From NCBI GenBank assembly GCA_030430365.1, contig JAUIFP010000001.1, forward strand, positions 88,755 through 152,754: a stretch of DNA of 64,000 nt, in the 5' to 3' direction. This DNA is from Alphaproteobacteria bacterium (GTDB lineage: Bacteria > Pseudomonadota > Alphaproteobacteria > Sphingomonadales > Sphingomonadaceae). Both the position numbers and the translations under genes were made by a program. The notes under the pieces are model-generated. The model was not told where the DNA came from, ran no database searches, and saw only the letters and a program-made list of their open reading frames with translations. Shown piece after piece: positions 9,686-19,532 of the stretch; within the stretch, counting starts at the first letter, position 1, and each line of letters opens with the position of its first letter.

Positions 9686-11151
9686 GTGCAGAGCTGGGCC
9701 GCTTCGACCGCCTCTTTATCGGGGGCGAATGGGTGCCGTCCGGCTCTGCCATCGCGGCAATCGATCCCGCGACAGAGGACGCCTGGACCGAAGTCGCCGC
9801 TGCGGAAACAGGCCATGTCGAAAGCGCTGTTGCTGCAGCGCGTGAGGCGCTGTCCGGCAAATGGGGAGGCTTGACCGCAACGGCACGCGGCGCGCTGATC
9901 GCGCGCCTGGCAGAGCTGGTGCGGCGCGACGCGGACCGCCTTGCCGAGATCGAGAGCCGGGACAATGGCAAGCCGCATTCCGACACGAAAGGGGAACTGC
10001 GCCGGGCAGGCGACTGGCTGAATTTCTTCGCCGGCGCTGCCGACAAGCTGAATGGGGAGCAGATCCCGTATAGCAACAGCGCGCTTGCCTATACGCGGCT
10101 TGAGCCGGTTGGCGTCGTTGCCGCGATCATGCCGTGGAACTCGCCAATCCTGCTTGCATGCTGGAAGCTGGGGCCGGCCCTGGCCACCGGCAACACGGTT
10201 ATCCTCAAGCCTTCGGAAAACACTCCGGCAAGCATGGTCGCGCTTGGGGCGCTGGTGGAAGAGGCGGGCTTTCCGCCGGGCGTCGTCAATGTGCTGCCGG
10301 GTGGCCGAGAGGTTGGCGCCGCGCTTGCCGCGCATCCAGGAGTGAACAAGATCTCGTTCACGGGCTCGCAGGCCACTGCGACGCGGATCATGCAGTCGGC
10401 GGCCGGAAATCTGAAGCGCTGCGCATTCGAATGCGGGGGCAAATCCCCCTTCATCGTGTTCGCCGATGCCGATCTGGAAAAGGCATTGGCGACGGCTGCA
10501 CACAGTTCATTCCGATCGACAGGGCAATCTTGCTCGGCCTCTTCGCGCATTTTCGTCGAACGGCCGGTCTATGAGGAATTCGGGGCCAGGCTGGCGGAGA
10601 TTGCCGCGCGCATCCGCGTGGGGCCGCAATTCGATCCGAATACGCATATCGGCCCCCAAACCTCTTCCGACCAGCGGGACAAGACCGAATCCTATATCGC
10701 TCTCGGTAAGGAATCCGGCGCAAGGCTGCTTGCCGGGGGGAAGCGGCCGGAAGGCTTCGATCGCGGGTTCTATGTTTCGCCGACGGTTTTCGTCGATGCC
10801 GACAACCGCTCTCGCCTGGCGCAGGAAGAAATCTTCGGCCCGGTTACGGCGATCATGCCTTTCGACGGCGAGGAAGAGGCGATCGCGCTGGCCAACGATA
10901 CCAGCTACGGATTGGTCGGCGGGCTATGGACCTCCGACGTTACGCGGGCGCATCGTGTCGCCGCGCGGATCGAATCCGGGCTCGTCTCCGTGAACACATT
11001 CCGCCCGGTACACTTCATGTTGCCCTATGGCGGGTACAAGCTGAGCGGTATCGGGCGCGAAAACGGGTTCGATGCGATGCGCGCCTTTACCGAGACCAAG
11101 ACTGTCGTTGTTGACCTGTCTACCGACCGCCCGGGCGATCCGTTCCCCTGA
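9682..11151 (+). CDS. Aldehyde dehydrogenase family protein
   Basis: FIGGEWVPSGS, AAIMPWNSPILLACWKLGPALATGNTVILKPSENTPAS, FECGGKSPFIVFADADLEKAL, GQSCSASSRIFVE. GTG start overlaps the upstream stop (GTGA). Confidence 0.93.
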   Translation: MSAELGRFDRLFIGGEWVPSGSAIAAIDPATEDAWTEVAAAETGHVESAVAAAREALSGKWGGLTATARGALIARLAELVRRDADRLAEIESRDNGKPHSDTKGELRRAGDWLNFFAGAADKLNGEQIPYSNSALAYTRLEPVGVVAAIMPWNSPILLACWKLGPALATGNTVILKPSENTPASMVALGALVEEAGFPPGVVNVLPGGREVGAALAAHPGVNKISFTGSQATATRIMQSAAGNLKRCAFECGGKSPFIVFADADLEKALATAAHSSFRSTGQSCSASSRIFVERPVYEEFGARLAEIAARIRVGPQFDPNTHIGPQTSSDQRDKTESYIALGKESGARLLAGGKRPEGFDRGFYVSPTVFVDADNRSRLAQEEIFGPVTAIMPFDGEEEAIALANDTSYGLVGGLWTSDVTRAHRVAARIESGLVSVNTFRPVHFMLPYGGYKLSGIGRENGFDAMRAFTETKTVVVDLSTDRPGDPFP

Positions 11152-11169
11152 CCGGCGCGGCGGGGGCGC

Positions 11170-11943
11170 TTACTGCGCCACTACGCCGCCGTCGATCGAG
11201 ACGATTGCGCCCGTCACGAAGGACGAGGCGTCGGAAGCCAGCCAGAGAACGGCACCGGTCATTTCATCGGGGTCGGAAATGCGGTCCATCGGCACGCTGG
11301 CCCCTCCCACGAAGCCCGTTTGCTGGCGCGCCGCGCGCATAGAGGTCATCAGTTCCGTCAGGACAGGGCCGGGCGCGATCGCATTGACGCGGATATTGTC
11401 CTTCGCGACTTCCAGCGCGACCGATTTTGTCAGCCCGGCAACCGCGTGCTTGGTTGCGGCATAAGGCGCAACCATGGCGAGGCCGGTCAGCGCCGCCGTC
11501 GATGCCAGATTGATGACCGAACCCTTGCCGGATTTCAGCAGGTGGGGGATCTGGTATTTCATCCCCAGATAGGTGCCGCGCACATTCACGGCGAAGATGT
11601 TCTCGAATTCCTCCAGGCCGTAATCCTGGATCGCGCATGATGGTCCCGGGATGCCGGCATTGTTCATGGCGATATCCAGCCCGCCCAGTCGCTCCACGGC
11701 GGCATCGACCATGGAAGCCATGCGTCCTTCGTCACGCACATCGACTTCCAGATAGCTGACCTCCGAGCTGGTCTCGTCAGCGATACCCTTGGCCAGCTTG
11801 TCGCCTTCCGATTGCGATAGCCCTGCAATGACCAGGCGCGCCCCTGCGCTGGCGAAAGCCTTGGCACAGGCAAGCCCGATCCCCGAGTCTCCGCCAACCA
11901 GCAAAGTGCGCCGTCCAGCAATGTCGAAGGGGTTCTGATCCAT
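11170..11943 (-). CDS. SDR family oxidoreductase
   Basis: GGDSGIGLACAKAFASAGARLV (Rossmann), MNNAGIPG, PYAATKHAVAGL (YxxxK), RVNAIAPGPV. Confidence 0.93.
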   Translation of the reverse strand: MDQNPFDIAGRRTLLVGGDSGIGLACAKAFASAGARLVIAGLSQSEGDKLAKGIADETSSEVSYLEVDVRDEGRMASMVDAAVERLGGLDIAMNNAGIPGPSCAIQDYGLEEFENIFAVNVRGTYLGMKYQIPHLLKSGKGSVINLASTAALTGLAMVAPYAATKHAVAGLTKSVALEVAKDNIRVNAIAPGPVLTELMTSMRAARQQTGFVGGASVPMDRISDPDEMTGAVLWLASDASSFVTGAIVSIDGGVVAQ

Positions 11944-12108
11944 GTTAGCTTCCTCTGTCCCGCTCTGCTTAGAATGTTGCCGCTATGCTCTGCGGCACCG
12001 GCTCATCACTGTCTAACCGCTGGCAAGCAGCTTGAGAAAATACTCAGCCTGCATGCTGGGATAAGATTTGCGATGGACTGGCCGGCAGGCCTGAAGCTGC
12101 CCGGCTCG

Positions 12109-13779
12109 TTACCAGGAGCATTCCCAGAACAGCGCGGAATATCCCGGCAGCTTTTCGGGCGTTGCGCCGTTCACTGAAAGGATCAGCTTGGTGTCCTGTG
12201 AATTGTCGGAGAAGGGCACTTCCTCGCTGCCGAGATTGAACAGGCAGCGGATACGCTGCCCTTCGGCCACCCGGTCCAGCGCCAACAGATTGCCCTCAGC
12301 CTGGCAATGCTCGACCGCGCCCAGGCGCAAGGCGGGATTGTCGCGCCGCATGGCGAGTATCTTGCGCGCCAGGTTGAGTGTTGAATCTTCGTCCTTCTCT
12401 TGCAGTTCCACGGCCCGGCGCCGGTTGGCATCGCCGATCGGGAGCCACGGCTCTCCGGTGGTGAAGCCAGCCTCCATCGTCGTATCCCAGGGAATGGGCG
12501 TGCGGGCGCCGTCGCGCGAGAGCGTGCGCGGCCAATTGGCAATGGCCTCCGGATCCTTCAGCATCTCGAAGGGAATGTCGTCTTGCTCAAGGCCCAGCTC
12601 CTCGCCCTGATAGACGATGATGCTGCCTCGCAAGGCGACCAGCAGTGCCATCTTCACGCGGGCGAATTCGTCCCTGCGGCCGGGATCGCACCAGCGCGAA
12701 ACGGCACGCGGCGCATCGTGGTTCTCAAAGGCCCAGCTGGGCCAGCCCATGTCCTTCTCATCCGGCCAGTGCGACATGACTTCCTGCACCAGATGCGGGG
12801 TCAGGTGCGGGGCGTAGAGGAAGTCAAAGCCATAGGCGCTGTTCATGCGCTTGGTGCCCTTGATGAAGCGCTTGATCGCAACATTGCCGTCATCGGCGCA
12901 GACTTCCGCCAGAGTGAAGACCCCCTCATACTGGTCGGTCAGCTTGCGCAGCTTCTCCAGAAATTCGGGCGTGTGCTTGTGAAACTGGCTGTAGGCGTGA
13001 TGTTGGAAGTCGAACGGGCGCACAAGATGCCGATCGAGCACGGCCGCCGGCGGATTGTCGCGCAGCATCGGATCGTGCATCGCGAAATTGAGCGCGTCCA
13101 GACGGAAACCGTCCACGCCCCGGTCCAGCCAGAACCGCGCGACATCCAGCAGGGCCTGCTGCACTTCCGCATTGTGCAGGTTCAGCTGCGGCTGGCAGGA
13201 CAGGAAATTGTGCATGTAATATTGCGCGCGTTCCGGATCCCATTTCCATGCCGGCCCGCCGAACATCGATTGCCAATTGTTGGGCGGCGTGCCGTCTGCG
13301 CGCGGATTGGCCCAGACATACCATTTCGCCTTGGCGTTGGTCTTGTTGTGCCGGCTCTCCGCAAACCACTGATGCTGGTCGGAGGTGTGGGAATAGACCT
13401 GATCGACTAGGACCTTGATGCCGAGATCATGCGCCTTGGCGACCAGCCTGTCAAAATCCTCGAGCGTTCCGAAAAGCGGGTCGACGTCGCAATAGTCCGA
13501 TACGTCATAGCCGAAATCTTTCATCGGCGATTTGTAGAAGGGGGAGAGCCAGATTGCGTCGGCACCGAGCGAGGCGACATGCTCCAGGCGCTGGGTCACG
13601 CCCTTCAGATCGCCAACGCCGTTGCCGCTCGTATCCTGAAAGCTGCGCGGATAGATCTGATAGATCACGGCGCCGCGCCACCACGGGAATTCTTGGGTAG
13701 GTGAATTCGCCAACTCGACCGGCAATTCCTTATTCACCGCAGCCCGGGAAGCTGCGGAATGGCGATCATCAAAATTCAT
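12109..13779 (-). CDS. GH13 alpha-glucosidase / oligo-1,6-glucosidase-like
   Basis: WWRGAVIYQIYPRSFQDTSGNGVGDLKG, GVDGFRLDALNF, FTLAEVCA, FENHDAPR; divergent from the GgpS operon. Confidence 0.92.
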   Translation of the reverse strand: MNFDDRHSAASRAAVNKELPVELANSPTQEFPWWRGAVIYQIYPRSFQDTSGNGVGDLKGVTQRLEHVASLGADAIWLSPFYKSPMKDFGYDVSDYCDVDPLFGTLEDFDRLVAKAHDLGIKVLVDQVYSHTSDQHQWFAESRHNKTNAKAKWYVWANPRADGTPPNNWQSMFGGPAWKWDPERAQYYMHNFLSCQPQLNLHNAEVQQALLDVARFWLDRGVDGFRLDALNFAMHDPMLRDNPPAAVLDRHLVRPFDFQHHAYSQFHKHTPEFLEKLRKLTDQYEGVFTLAEVCADDGNVAIKRFIKGTKRMNSAYGFDFLYAPHLTPHLVQEVMSHWPDEKDMGWPSWAFENHDAPRAVSRWCDPGRRDEFARVKMALLVALRGSIIVYQGEELGLEQDDIPFEMLKDPEAIANWPRTLSRDGARTPIPWDTTMEAGFTTGEPWLPIGDANRRRAVELQEKDEDSTLNLARKILAMRRDNPALRLGAVEHCQAEGNLLALDRVAEGQRIRCLFNLGSEEVPFSDNSQDTKLILSVNGATPEKLPGYSALFWECSW

Positions 13780-14187
13780 GAGATGAAACCCTGCACTCGT
13801 TCCTGTCTGTCAGACGCGCACCGGTCTTGTGCCGCCTCAGCCTCACAGAGCCAACTCCTCTCCCGAAGCGGGAAGCTATCACGAAGTTCCTTCCATGCGC
13901 ACCCTTGATAATCAAAAAGTTATGAGTTAAACATTTGACCAGTTTGGGAGACAGACTGCCTTGATTTTTCGGCGAAATTTCTTCGAGTAGGAAGAGTTTT
14001 AGAATTAATTTTCGAATTGGATAAATAAAACAAACAGCATTCCAGAACTTTTTTCTATTCTTGAGTCAAGCTAAGTCTAGGGAATTCTGTTGCTCTATAT
14101 TTTTCACGTTTATTCTAGAAATGGATTCTGTTTATCGGAATCTTGTTGTGTATCGCATGAAGTATTCGCCGATTTGGGCGGTGCTTC

Positions 14188-14970
14188 ATGAGTGAGCAGG
14201 ATTCGCCTTTGATGGCGGGTGGTGCCGGAGGGCGCGGTTCCGCCGACGATTACGGCCTGGTTCTGGCGACCGATCTCGACGGCACCTTTCTTGGCGGTTC
14301 GGACGAAGATCGCCGCAGGCTTTATGGTTCTCTCAAGGATCGCGACGATGCCCTGCTGATTTTCGTGACCGGACGCGACGTGGATTTTCTCCGCGAACTT
14401 ATCGCGCAGCCCGGTATTCCCACGCCGCGCTATATCGTCGGCGATGTCGGGACATCCGTTTATGACGTCACTGAAGATTTTGCCCCGGTTCACCACCTTG
14501 AGGCGGATATTGCCGAACGCTGGGGTGAAGCCAATCAGCGCGTAATGGAGATGCTCAAGAACGAGCCTGGGATAGAACTTCAGCCGACGCCTTTTCGGCA
14601 CCGGGTCAGCTATTACTACAAACCCGACGAGTTATCGCCCGATACGGTCCGCAAGATCGAGGACGCCGGCTTCGATTGCCTGACCTCGGCAGATCTCTAT
14701 CTGGATGTGCTTCCCAAAGGTGTGGCGAAGGGGCCGACGCTCCGGCGCATGGTTGACCTGCTGAAGCTGCCGGAAGACCGGGTGCTGGCCGCCGGCGATA
14801 CGATGAACGATCTTTCCATGCTCGATAGCGGGCTCAAATCGGTTGCGGTCGGCAATTCCGAACCGCGCCTGCTCGCCGCGCTTCCCGACGCGCCGCACAT
14901 CTACCGCAGTTCCGAACCCGGAGCGGCCGGTGTGCTCGACGCGATTAAACATTTCGGACTGTCTGGATAA
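14188..14970 (+). CDS. HAD-IIB (sucrose-phosphate phosphatase-like) hydrolase, probable glucosylglycerol-phosphate phosphatase
   Basis: LVLATDLDGTFLGGSDEDR (DxDGT), FVTGRD, PKGVAKGPTLRRMVDLL, LAAGDTMNDLSML; directly upstream of ggpS. Confidence 0.8.
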   Translation: MSEQDSPLMAGGAGGRGSADDYGLVLATDLDGTFLGGSDEDRRRLYGSLKDRDDALLIFVTGRDVDFLRELIAQPGIPTPRYIVGDVGTSVYDVTEDFAPVHHLEADIAERWGEANQRVMEMLKNEPGIELQPTPFRHRVSYYYKPDELSPDTVRKIEDAGFDCLTSADLYLDVLPKGVAKGPTLRRMVDLLKLPEDRVLAAGDTMNDLSMLDSGLKSVAVGNSEPRLLAALPDAPHIYRSSEPGAAGVLDAIKHFGLSG

Positions 14971-14973
14971 CTT

Positions 14974-16500
14974 ATGCAGAAATCATCACTCGTCATTGTC
15001 TATCACCGTCAGCCTTATGAAGAGGTGATCGAAGACGGCAAAACCGTCTTCAAACCGAACAAGAGCCCCAACGGTATCGTGCCCACCCTGAAGAGTTTTT
15101 TCAGGCGGCTTGAGCCGGGCCGCGGTGCATGGGTCGCCTGGAAGCAGCATGAGCCAGGCGATGATGAGTTCGAGCGGGTCATTCATGTCGATGACGATGA
15201 CAATGGCGGTTTCTACGTTTCGCGCCTGCCGCTGACCAAGCACCAGTCTTCCAGTTTCTATCACGTCACGTCGAAAGAGGCTTTCTGGCCTATTCTGCAC
15301 AGCTTCCCCCGGCTGTTCAGCTATGATCCGGTCGATTGGCACACTTTCCACGAGGTCAACCGCCTGTTTGCCGAGGCTGCGGCCGAACAGGCCGACGAAG
15401 GCGCGCTGGTCTGGATCCACGATTACAATTTGTGGCTGGTCCCGCATTACCTGCGCCAGATTCGCCCGGATGTGAAAATCGCCTTTTTCCATCACACGCC
15501 GTTCCCGTCGCAGGACGTGTTCAACGTTTTGCCCTGGCGTGCGGAAATTCTGGGCAGCTTGCTGGATTGCGATCTCGTGGGCTTTCACATCCCGCGCTAC
15601 GCGAAGAATTTCACCGATGTCGCGCGGGGCCTTACCGGCGCCGAGATCACGACGGTGGTGGACACGCCCGACCACCTTAACGTGCCCGGCCAGGCCCTGT
15701 CGGAGCCGCAAATGCCCACCGTGCTTAAGCTGGGCAATCGGGAGATCGCCATCGACGTGGCGCCAGTGGGCGCGGACGTCCATCTGATCGACGAGATTCT
15801 TGCCAAGAAGGAAAGCGCGGAGCTGGAAGATCGCCTGATCGACCGGATGGATGGGCGCAAGCTCGTCGTTTCGGTGGGCCGTACCGATTACACCAAAGGC
15901 ACTGTGGAGGCGCTGTTCGCCTTCGAACGCCTGCTGCAGCGGCGGCCGGACCTGAAGGGCAAGATTACCATGCTGTGCATCTCCGTACGGGCGGCTAGCG
16001 GAATGGCGATCTATGAGGAGACCCAAAGAGATATCGAGCAGAATGTGGGGCGTATCAACGGCCTCTATTCCAATCTGGGCTGGACGCCGATCGTGCTTTA
16101 TTCGAACGCGATCCCGTTCGACCGGTTGCTGTCCTATTACCGCGCCGCTGATATCTGTCTGACCATACCGGTTCGCGACGGCCTCAATCTGGTGGCCAAG
16201 GAATTCGTCGCCGCAAAGAATGGCCGTCCCGGCGCGCTGGTTCTCTCCGAATTTGCCGGCTGCGCGGTCGAGTTGCCGGATGCCATCTATGCCAATCCCT
16301 ACGGCAACCGGGACACGGACCGGGCCATGGATGAGGCACTAGCCATGAGCGAGAGTGAATCTGCAGAGCGTATGGCGCGCATGTATGAGGCGGTGACCCG
16401 GTACGATATCGTCGACTGGATCAATCACATTTTCGAAGCCTTTGGTCGGGTCGGCTTTGATCCCAAAGACGATAAGCCAGGCAAGCAGGCTGCGGCTTGA
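14974..16500 (+). CDS. ggpS: Glucosylglycerol-phosphate synthase-like GT20 glycosyltransferase
   Basis: SSLVIVYHRQPYEEVIEDGKTVFKPNKSPNGIVPTLKSFF resembles GgpS N-termini; GT20 motifs WIHDYNLWLVPHYLR, FFHHTPFPS, SVGRTDYTKGTVEALFAFE, DGLNLVAKEFVAA. Confidence 0.85.
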   Translation: MQKSSLVIVYHRQPYEEVIEDGKTVFKPNKSPNGIVPTLKSFFRRLEPGRGAWVAWKQHEPGDDEFERVIHVDDDDNGGFYVSRLPLTKHQSSSFYHVTSKEAFWPILHSFPRLFSYDPVDWHTFHEVNRLFAEAAAEQADEGALVWIHDYNLWLVPHYLRQIRPDVKIAFFHHTPFPSQDVFNVLPWRAEILGSLLDCDLVGFHIPRYAKNFTDVARGLTGAEITTVVDTPDHLNVPGQALSEPQMPTVLKLGNREIAIDVAPVGADVHLIDEILAKKESAELEDRLIDRMDGRKLVVSVGRTDYTKGTVEALFAFERLLQRRPDLKGKITMLCISVRAASGMAIYEETQRDIEQNVGRINGLYSNLGWTPIVLYSNAIPFDRLLSYYRAADICLTIPVRDGLNLVAKEFVAAKNGRPGALVLSEFAGCAVELPDAIYANPYGNRDTDRAMDEALAMSESESAERMARMYEAVTRYDIVDWINHIFEAFGRVGFDPKDDKPGKQAAA

Positions 16501-17783
16501 TGTTTGGCGGCTGGCGACGTCTGGCGCTGGCTATCGGGCTGCCGTTGGTATTGGCAGGCTCGGGGCCTGCTGCCGCGCAGGGGGCAAACATATCCATCGC
16601 CTGCGGCGCGCTGGGCGTGGAATTGACGCTGTGCCGGGAAGCGGCGCAGCGCTGGGCCAGGCAGACAGGCAATCGGGTTTCGATCGTCAATACCCCCAAT
16701 TCCAGCAGCGACCGCTTCTCGCTTTATGTCCAGCTTCTCTCGTCGCAATCGGCCGATATCGACGTGCTGCAAATCGATGTGGTGTGGGCCGGAATGCTGG
16801 CTTCCCACCTCGCCGATCTCGAGGAGGATTTGGGGCCGCGCGTTGACGCGATGTTTCCTGCACTGGCCCGGAACAACCGGGTGAAAGACAAGCTGGTAGC
16901 GGTACCATGGTATATCGACGCGGGCGTGCTGTTCTACCGCAAGGATCTGCTGGCCAAATACGGCTTCGAGCCGCCGGAAACCTGGGATGAATTGACCGGC
17001 ATTGCCGCGGCGATCCAGAAGGCCGAGCGCGAGGCGGGCAATGACCGGATGTGGGGCTATGTCTTCCAGGGCAAGGCCTATGAAGGGCTGACATGCAATG
17101 TGCTCGAATGGGTATCTTCCTATGGCGGCGGCACATTTCTCAGCTCCGATCGGGAGATCACAGCGCAGAACCCGCAGGCGCGCGCTGCGCTGAGCCGCGC
17201 GGCGAGCTGGATCGGAACAATCACGCCCCAAGGCGTTCTCAATTATGACGAGGAGGCCTCCCGCGGCGTCTTCCAGACGGGCAATGCCGTCTTCATGCGC
17301 AATTGGCCCTATGCCTGGGCATTGGCACAGGGCGAAGACAGCCCGGTGAAAGACAAGGTGGGCGTGATCGCGCTTCCCCATGGCCCCGAAGGAGAAAGCG
17401 CCGCCGCGCTGGGTGGCTGGCAGCTTGCCGTATCGCGCTATTCGCGTCACCGGGAAGAGGCGATCGATCTGGTCCGCTATCTCACCAGCGCGCAGGTGCA
17501 GAAGGAACGCGCCATTCGCGGCGCCTACAACCCCACGCTGATCGCGCTCTATCAGGATGAAGAGGTGATCGAGGCCAATCCCTTCTTCGCCACGCTCTAT
17601 CCCTCTTTCGAAAATGCCGTGCCGCGGCCCGCCAGGCAGGCAGGCGCGCGCTACAACCAGGTTTCGGACGCCATATGGCGCACGAGTTATGGCGTGCTGA
17701 AAGGCGACAGGGCGCCTCGCTCGGCACTTGAGAGGCTGACGGACGAGCTCGACCGTATCGCCTATCGGGCGAGGTGGCAGTGA
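16500..17783 (+). CDS. Sugar ABC transporter substrate-binding protein (family 1, trehalose/glucosylglycerol-type)
   Basis: Signal peptide MFGGWRRLALAIGLPLVLAGSGPAAAQ; QIDVVWAGMLASHLADL, VPWYIDAGVLFYRKDLLAKYGFEPPETWDEL. ATG overlaps ggpS stop (TGATG). Confidence 0.9.
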   Translation: MFGGWRRLALAIGLPLVLAGSGPAAAQGANISIACGALGVELTLCREAAQRWARQTGNRVSIVNTPNSSSDRFSLYVQLLSSQSADIDVLQIDVVWAGMLASHLADLEEDLGPRVDAMFPALARNNRVKDKLVAVPWYIDAGVLFYRKDLLAKYGFEPPETWDELTGIAAAIQKAEREAGNDRMWGYVFQGKAYEGLTCNVLEWVSSYGGGTFLSSDREITAQNPQARAALSRAASWIGTITPQGVLNYDEEASRGVFQTGNAVFMRNWPYAWALAQGEDSPVKDKVGVIALPHGPEGESAAALGGWQLAVSRYSRHREEAIDLVRYLTSAQVQKERAIRGAYNPTLIALYQDEEVIEANPFFATLYPSFENAVPRPARQAGARYNQVSDAIWRTSYGVLKGDRAPRSALERLTDELDRIAYRARWQ

Positions 17784-18703
17784 GCGCTGCGTCTCCGCTC
17801 GAACGCAGCCGGGGCCGGTCGGCCTGGCTGTTCCTTGCCCCCATGCTGCTCGTTCTGGCGCTGGTCGCTGCTTGGCCGCTGGGGCGAACGATCTGGTTCA
17901 GCCTGACCAATGCCACGCTGGTGGATCTTTCCAGTTACGATCTGATCGGATTGGGCAACTACCTCGCTTACGAGGATGGCCGCTGGTACGGCATTTTCAC
18001 CGATCCCCAGTGGCTGCGTGCGCTTTGGAATACGCTGGTCTTCGCGGCAGTATCCGTTTCTCTCGAAACCGTGCTGGGCGTCATGATCGCTCTGATCGTC
18101 AATGCCAACCTGCCTGGGCGCGGGTTGATGCGTGCAGCCATGCTGGTCCCCTGGGCGATCCCGACGGTGGTTTCCGCCAAGATCTGGGCATGGATGCTCA
18201 ACGATCAGTTCGGCATCGTGAATGCGATGTTGCTCAGCGCGGGGCTTGTCGAAGGGCCGATCGCGTGGCTGGGCGGATCGGACCTGGCCATGGCGTCGAT
18301 CATTGCCGTCGACGTCTGGAAGACCACGCCCTTTGTCGCGCTGCTTGTGCTGGCTGCGTTGCAGACCTTGCCCCGGGAAATTTATGAAGCGGCCAAGGTG
18401 GACGGGATCCATCCGGTAAGAGTGTTCTTCCAGGTTACTCTGCCGCTCATCCGTCCTGCGCTGGCAGTCGCCGTCATTTTCCGGCTGCTCGATGCGATGC
18501 GCATGTTCGATCTCGTCTATGTCATGACCGGATCGAATGAGGAGACGATGACGCTTTCGGTCTTTGCACGGCAGGCGCTCGTTTCATTCCAGGATGTCGG
18601 CTACGGATCGGCGGCCTCCAGCGGGCTGTTCCTGATCATCGCCTTGATCACCGTCATCTACATCATGGCGTTGAAGCCGCTGGGCGAGGGGCAGAAGGCA
18701 TGA
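17780..18703 (+). CDS. Sugar ABC transporter permease (MalF/UgpA type)
   Basis: LFLAPMLLVLALVAAWPLGRTIWFSLTN; EAAKVDGIHPVRVFFQVTLPLIRPAL EAA loop; GTG start overlapping upstream stop. Confidence 0.93.
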   Translation: MSAASPLERSRGRSAWLFLAPMLLVLALVAAWPLGRTIWFSLTNATLVDLSSYDLIGLGNYLAYEDGRWYGIFTDPQWLRALWNTLVFAAVSVSLETVLGVMIALIVNANLPGRGLMRAAMLVPWAIPTVVSAKIWAWMLNDQFGIVNAMLLSAGLVEGPIAWLGGSDLAMASIIAVDVWKTTPFVALLVLAALQTLPREIYEAAKVDGIHPVRVFFQVTLPLIRPALAVAVIFRLLDAMRMFDLVYVMTGSNEETMTLSVFARQALVSFQDVGYGSAASSGLFLIIALITVIYIMALKPLGEGQKA

Positions 18704-19530
18704 GCAACCGTCTGGCCAAGACTGCCGGACTCACGGTCCTGTGGCTGCTGGTCGCCTGCTTCCTGCTGTTTCCCTTCTATTATGCGGTTGTCAGCTCGCT
18801 GCGGGCCGGATCCGAGATATTCGAAGCGAGCCTGTGGCCTGCCGATCCCGGCCTCGCAAATTACCGGCAGGTCATGGTGGACCAGCCTTTTGCGCGCAAT
18901 ATCCTGAACTCGCTGATGGTCGCCTGCGCCGTCGTCGTGCTTTCTTTGGGGCTGGCAGTCTTCGCCGCCTATTCCTTCGGCCGCACGCATTTTCGCGGGC
19001 GAAGGCTGCTGCTCTACACAATTCTGGGCGTTTCGATGTTCCCCCAGGTGGCGGTGCTTTCCGGCCTGTTCGAAATCGTCCGCCTGTTCGGCCTCTATAA
19101 CAATCTGCTCAGTCTGATCTTCAGCTACATGATCTTCACCTTGCCCTTCACGGTCTGGGTCATGACCAGCTTCATGCGCGAACTGCCGGTGGAGATTGAA
19201 GAGGCTGCGATCATGGACGGTGCCGGGCCATGGACGATCGTGACCCGTATCTTCCTGCCGCTGCTCGCGCCCGCTCTCGTCACGACCGGGCTGCTCGCTT
19301 TCATTGCCGCATGGAACGAGTTTCTCTTCGCTTTGAGTTTCACTCTGACTAATGAACAGCGCACTGTGCCGGTCGCCATTGCGCTGATCACTGGCGCAAG
19401 CCAGTTCGAGCTTCCCTGGGGCAACATCATGGCTGCATCGGTGATCGTCACCGTTCCCCTGATCGCGCTGGTGCTGGTGTTCCAGCGGCGGCTTGTCGCG
19501 GGGCTGACGGCGGGTGCGGTAAAGGGGTAG
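18700..19530 (+). CDS. Carbohydrate ABC transporter permease (MalG type)
   Basis: PFYYAVVSSLRAGSEIF; EAAIMDGAGPWTIVTRIFLPLLAPALVTTGLLAFIAAWNEFLFAL. Confidence 0.93.
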   Translation: MSNRLAKTAGLTVLWLLVACFLLFPFYYAVVSSLRAGSEIFEASLWPADPGLANYRQVMVDQPFARNILNSLMVACAVVVLSLGLAVFAAYSFGRTHFRGRRLLLYTILGVSMFPQVAVLSGLFEIVRLFGLYNNLLSLIFSYMIFTLPFTVWVMTSFMRELPVEIEEAAIMDGAGPWTIVTRIFLPLLAPALVTTGLLAFIAAWNEFLFALSFTLTNEQRTVPVAIALITGASQFELPWGNIMAASVIVTVPLIALVLVFQRRLVAGLTAGAVKG

Positions 19531-19532
19531 AT

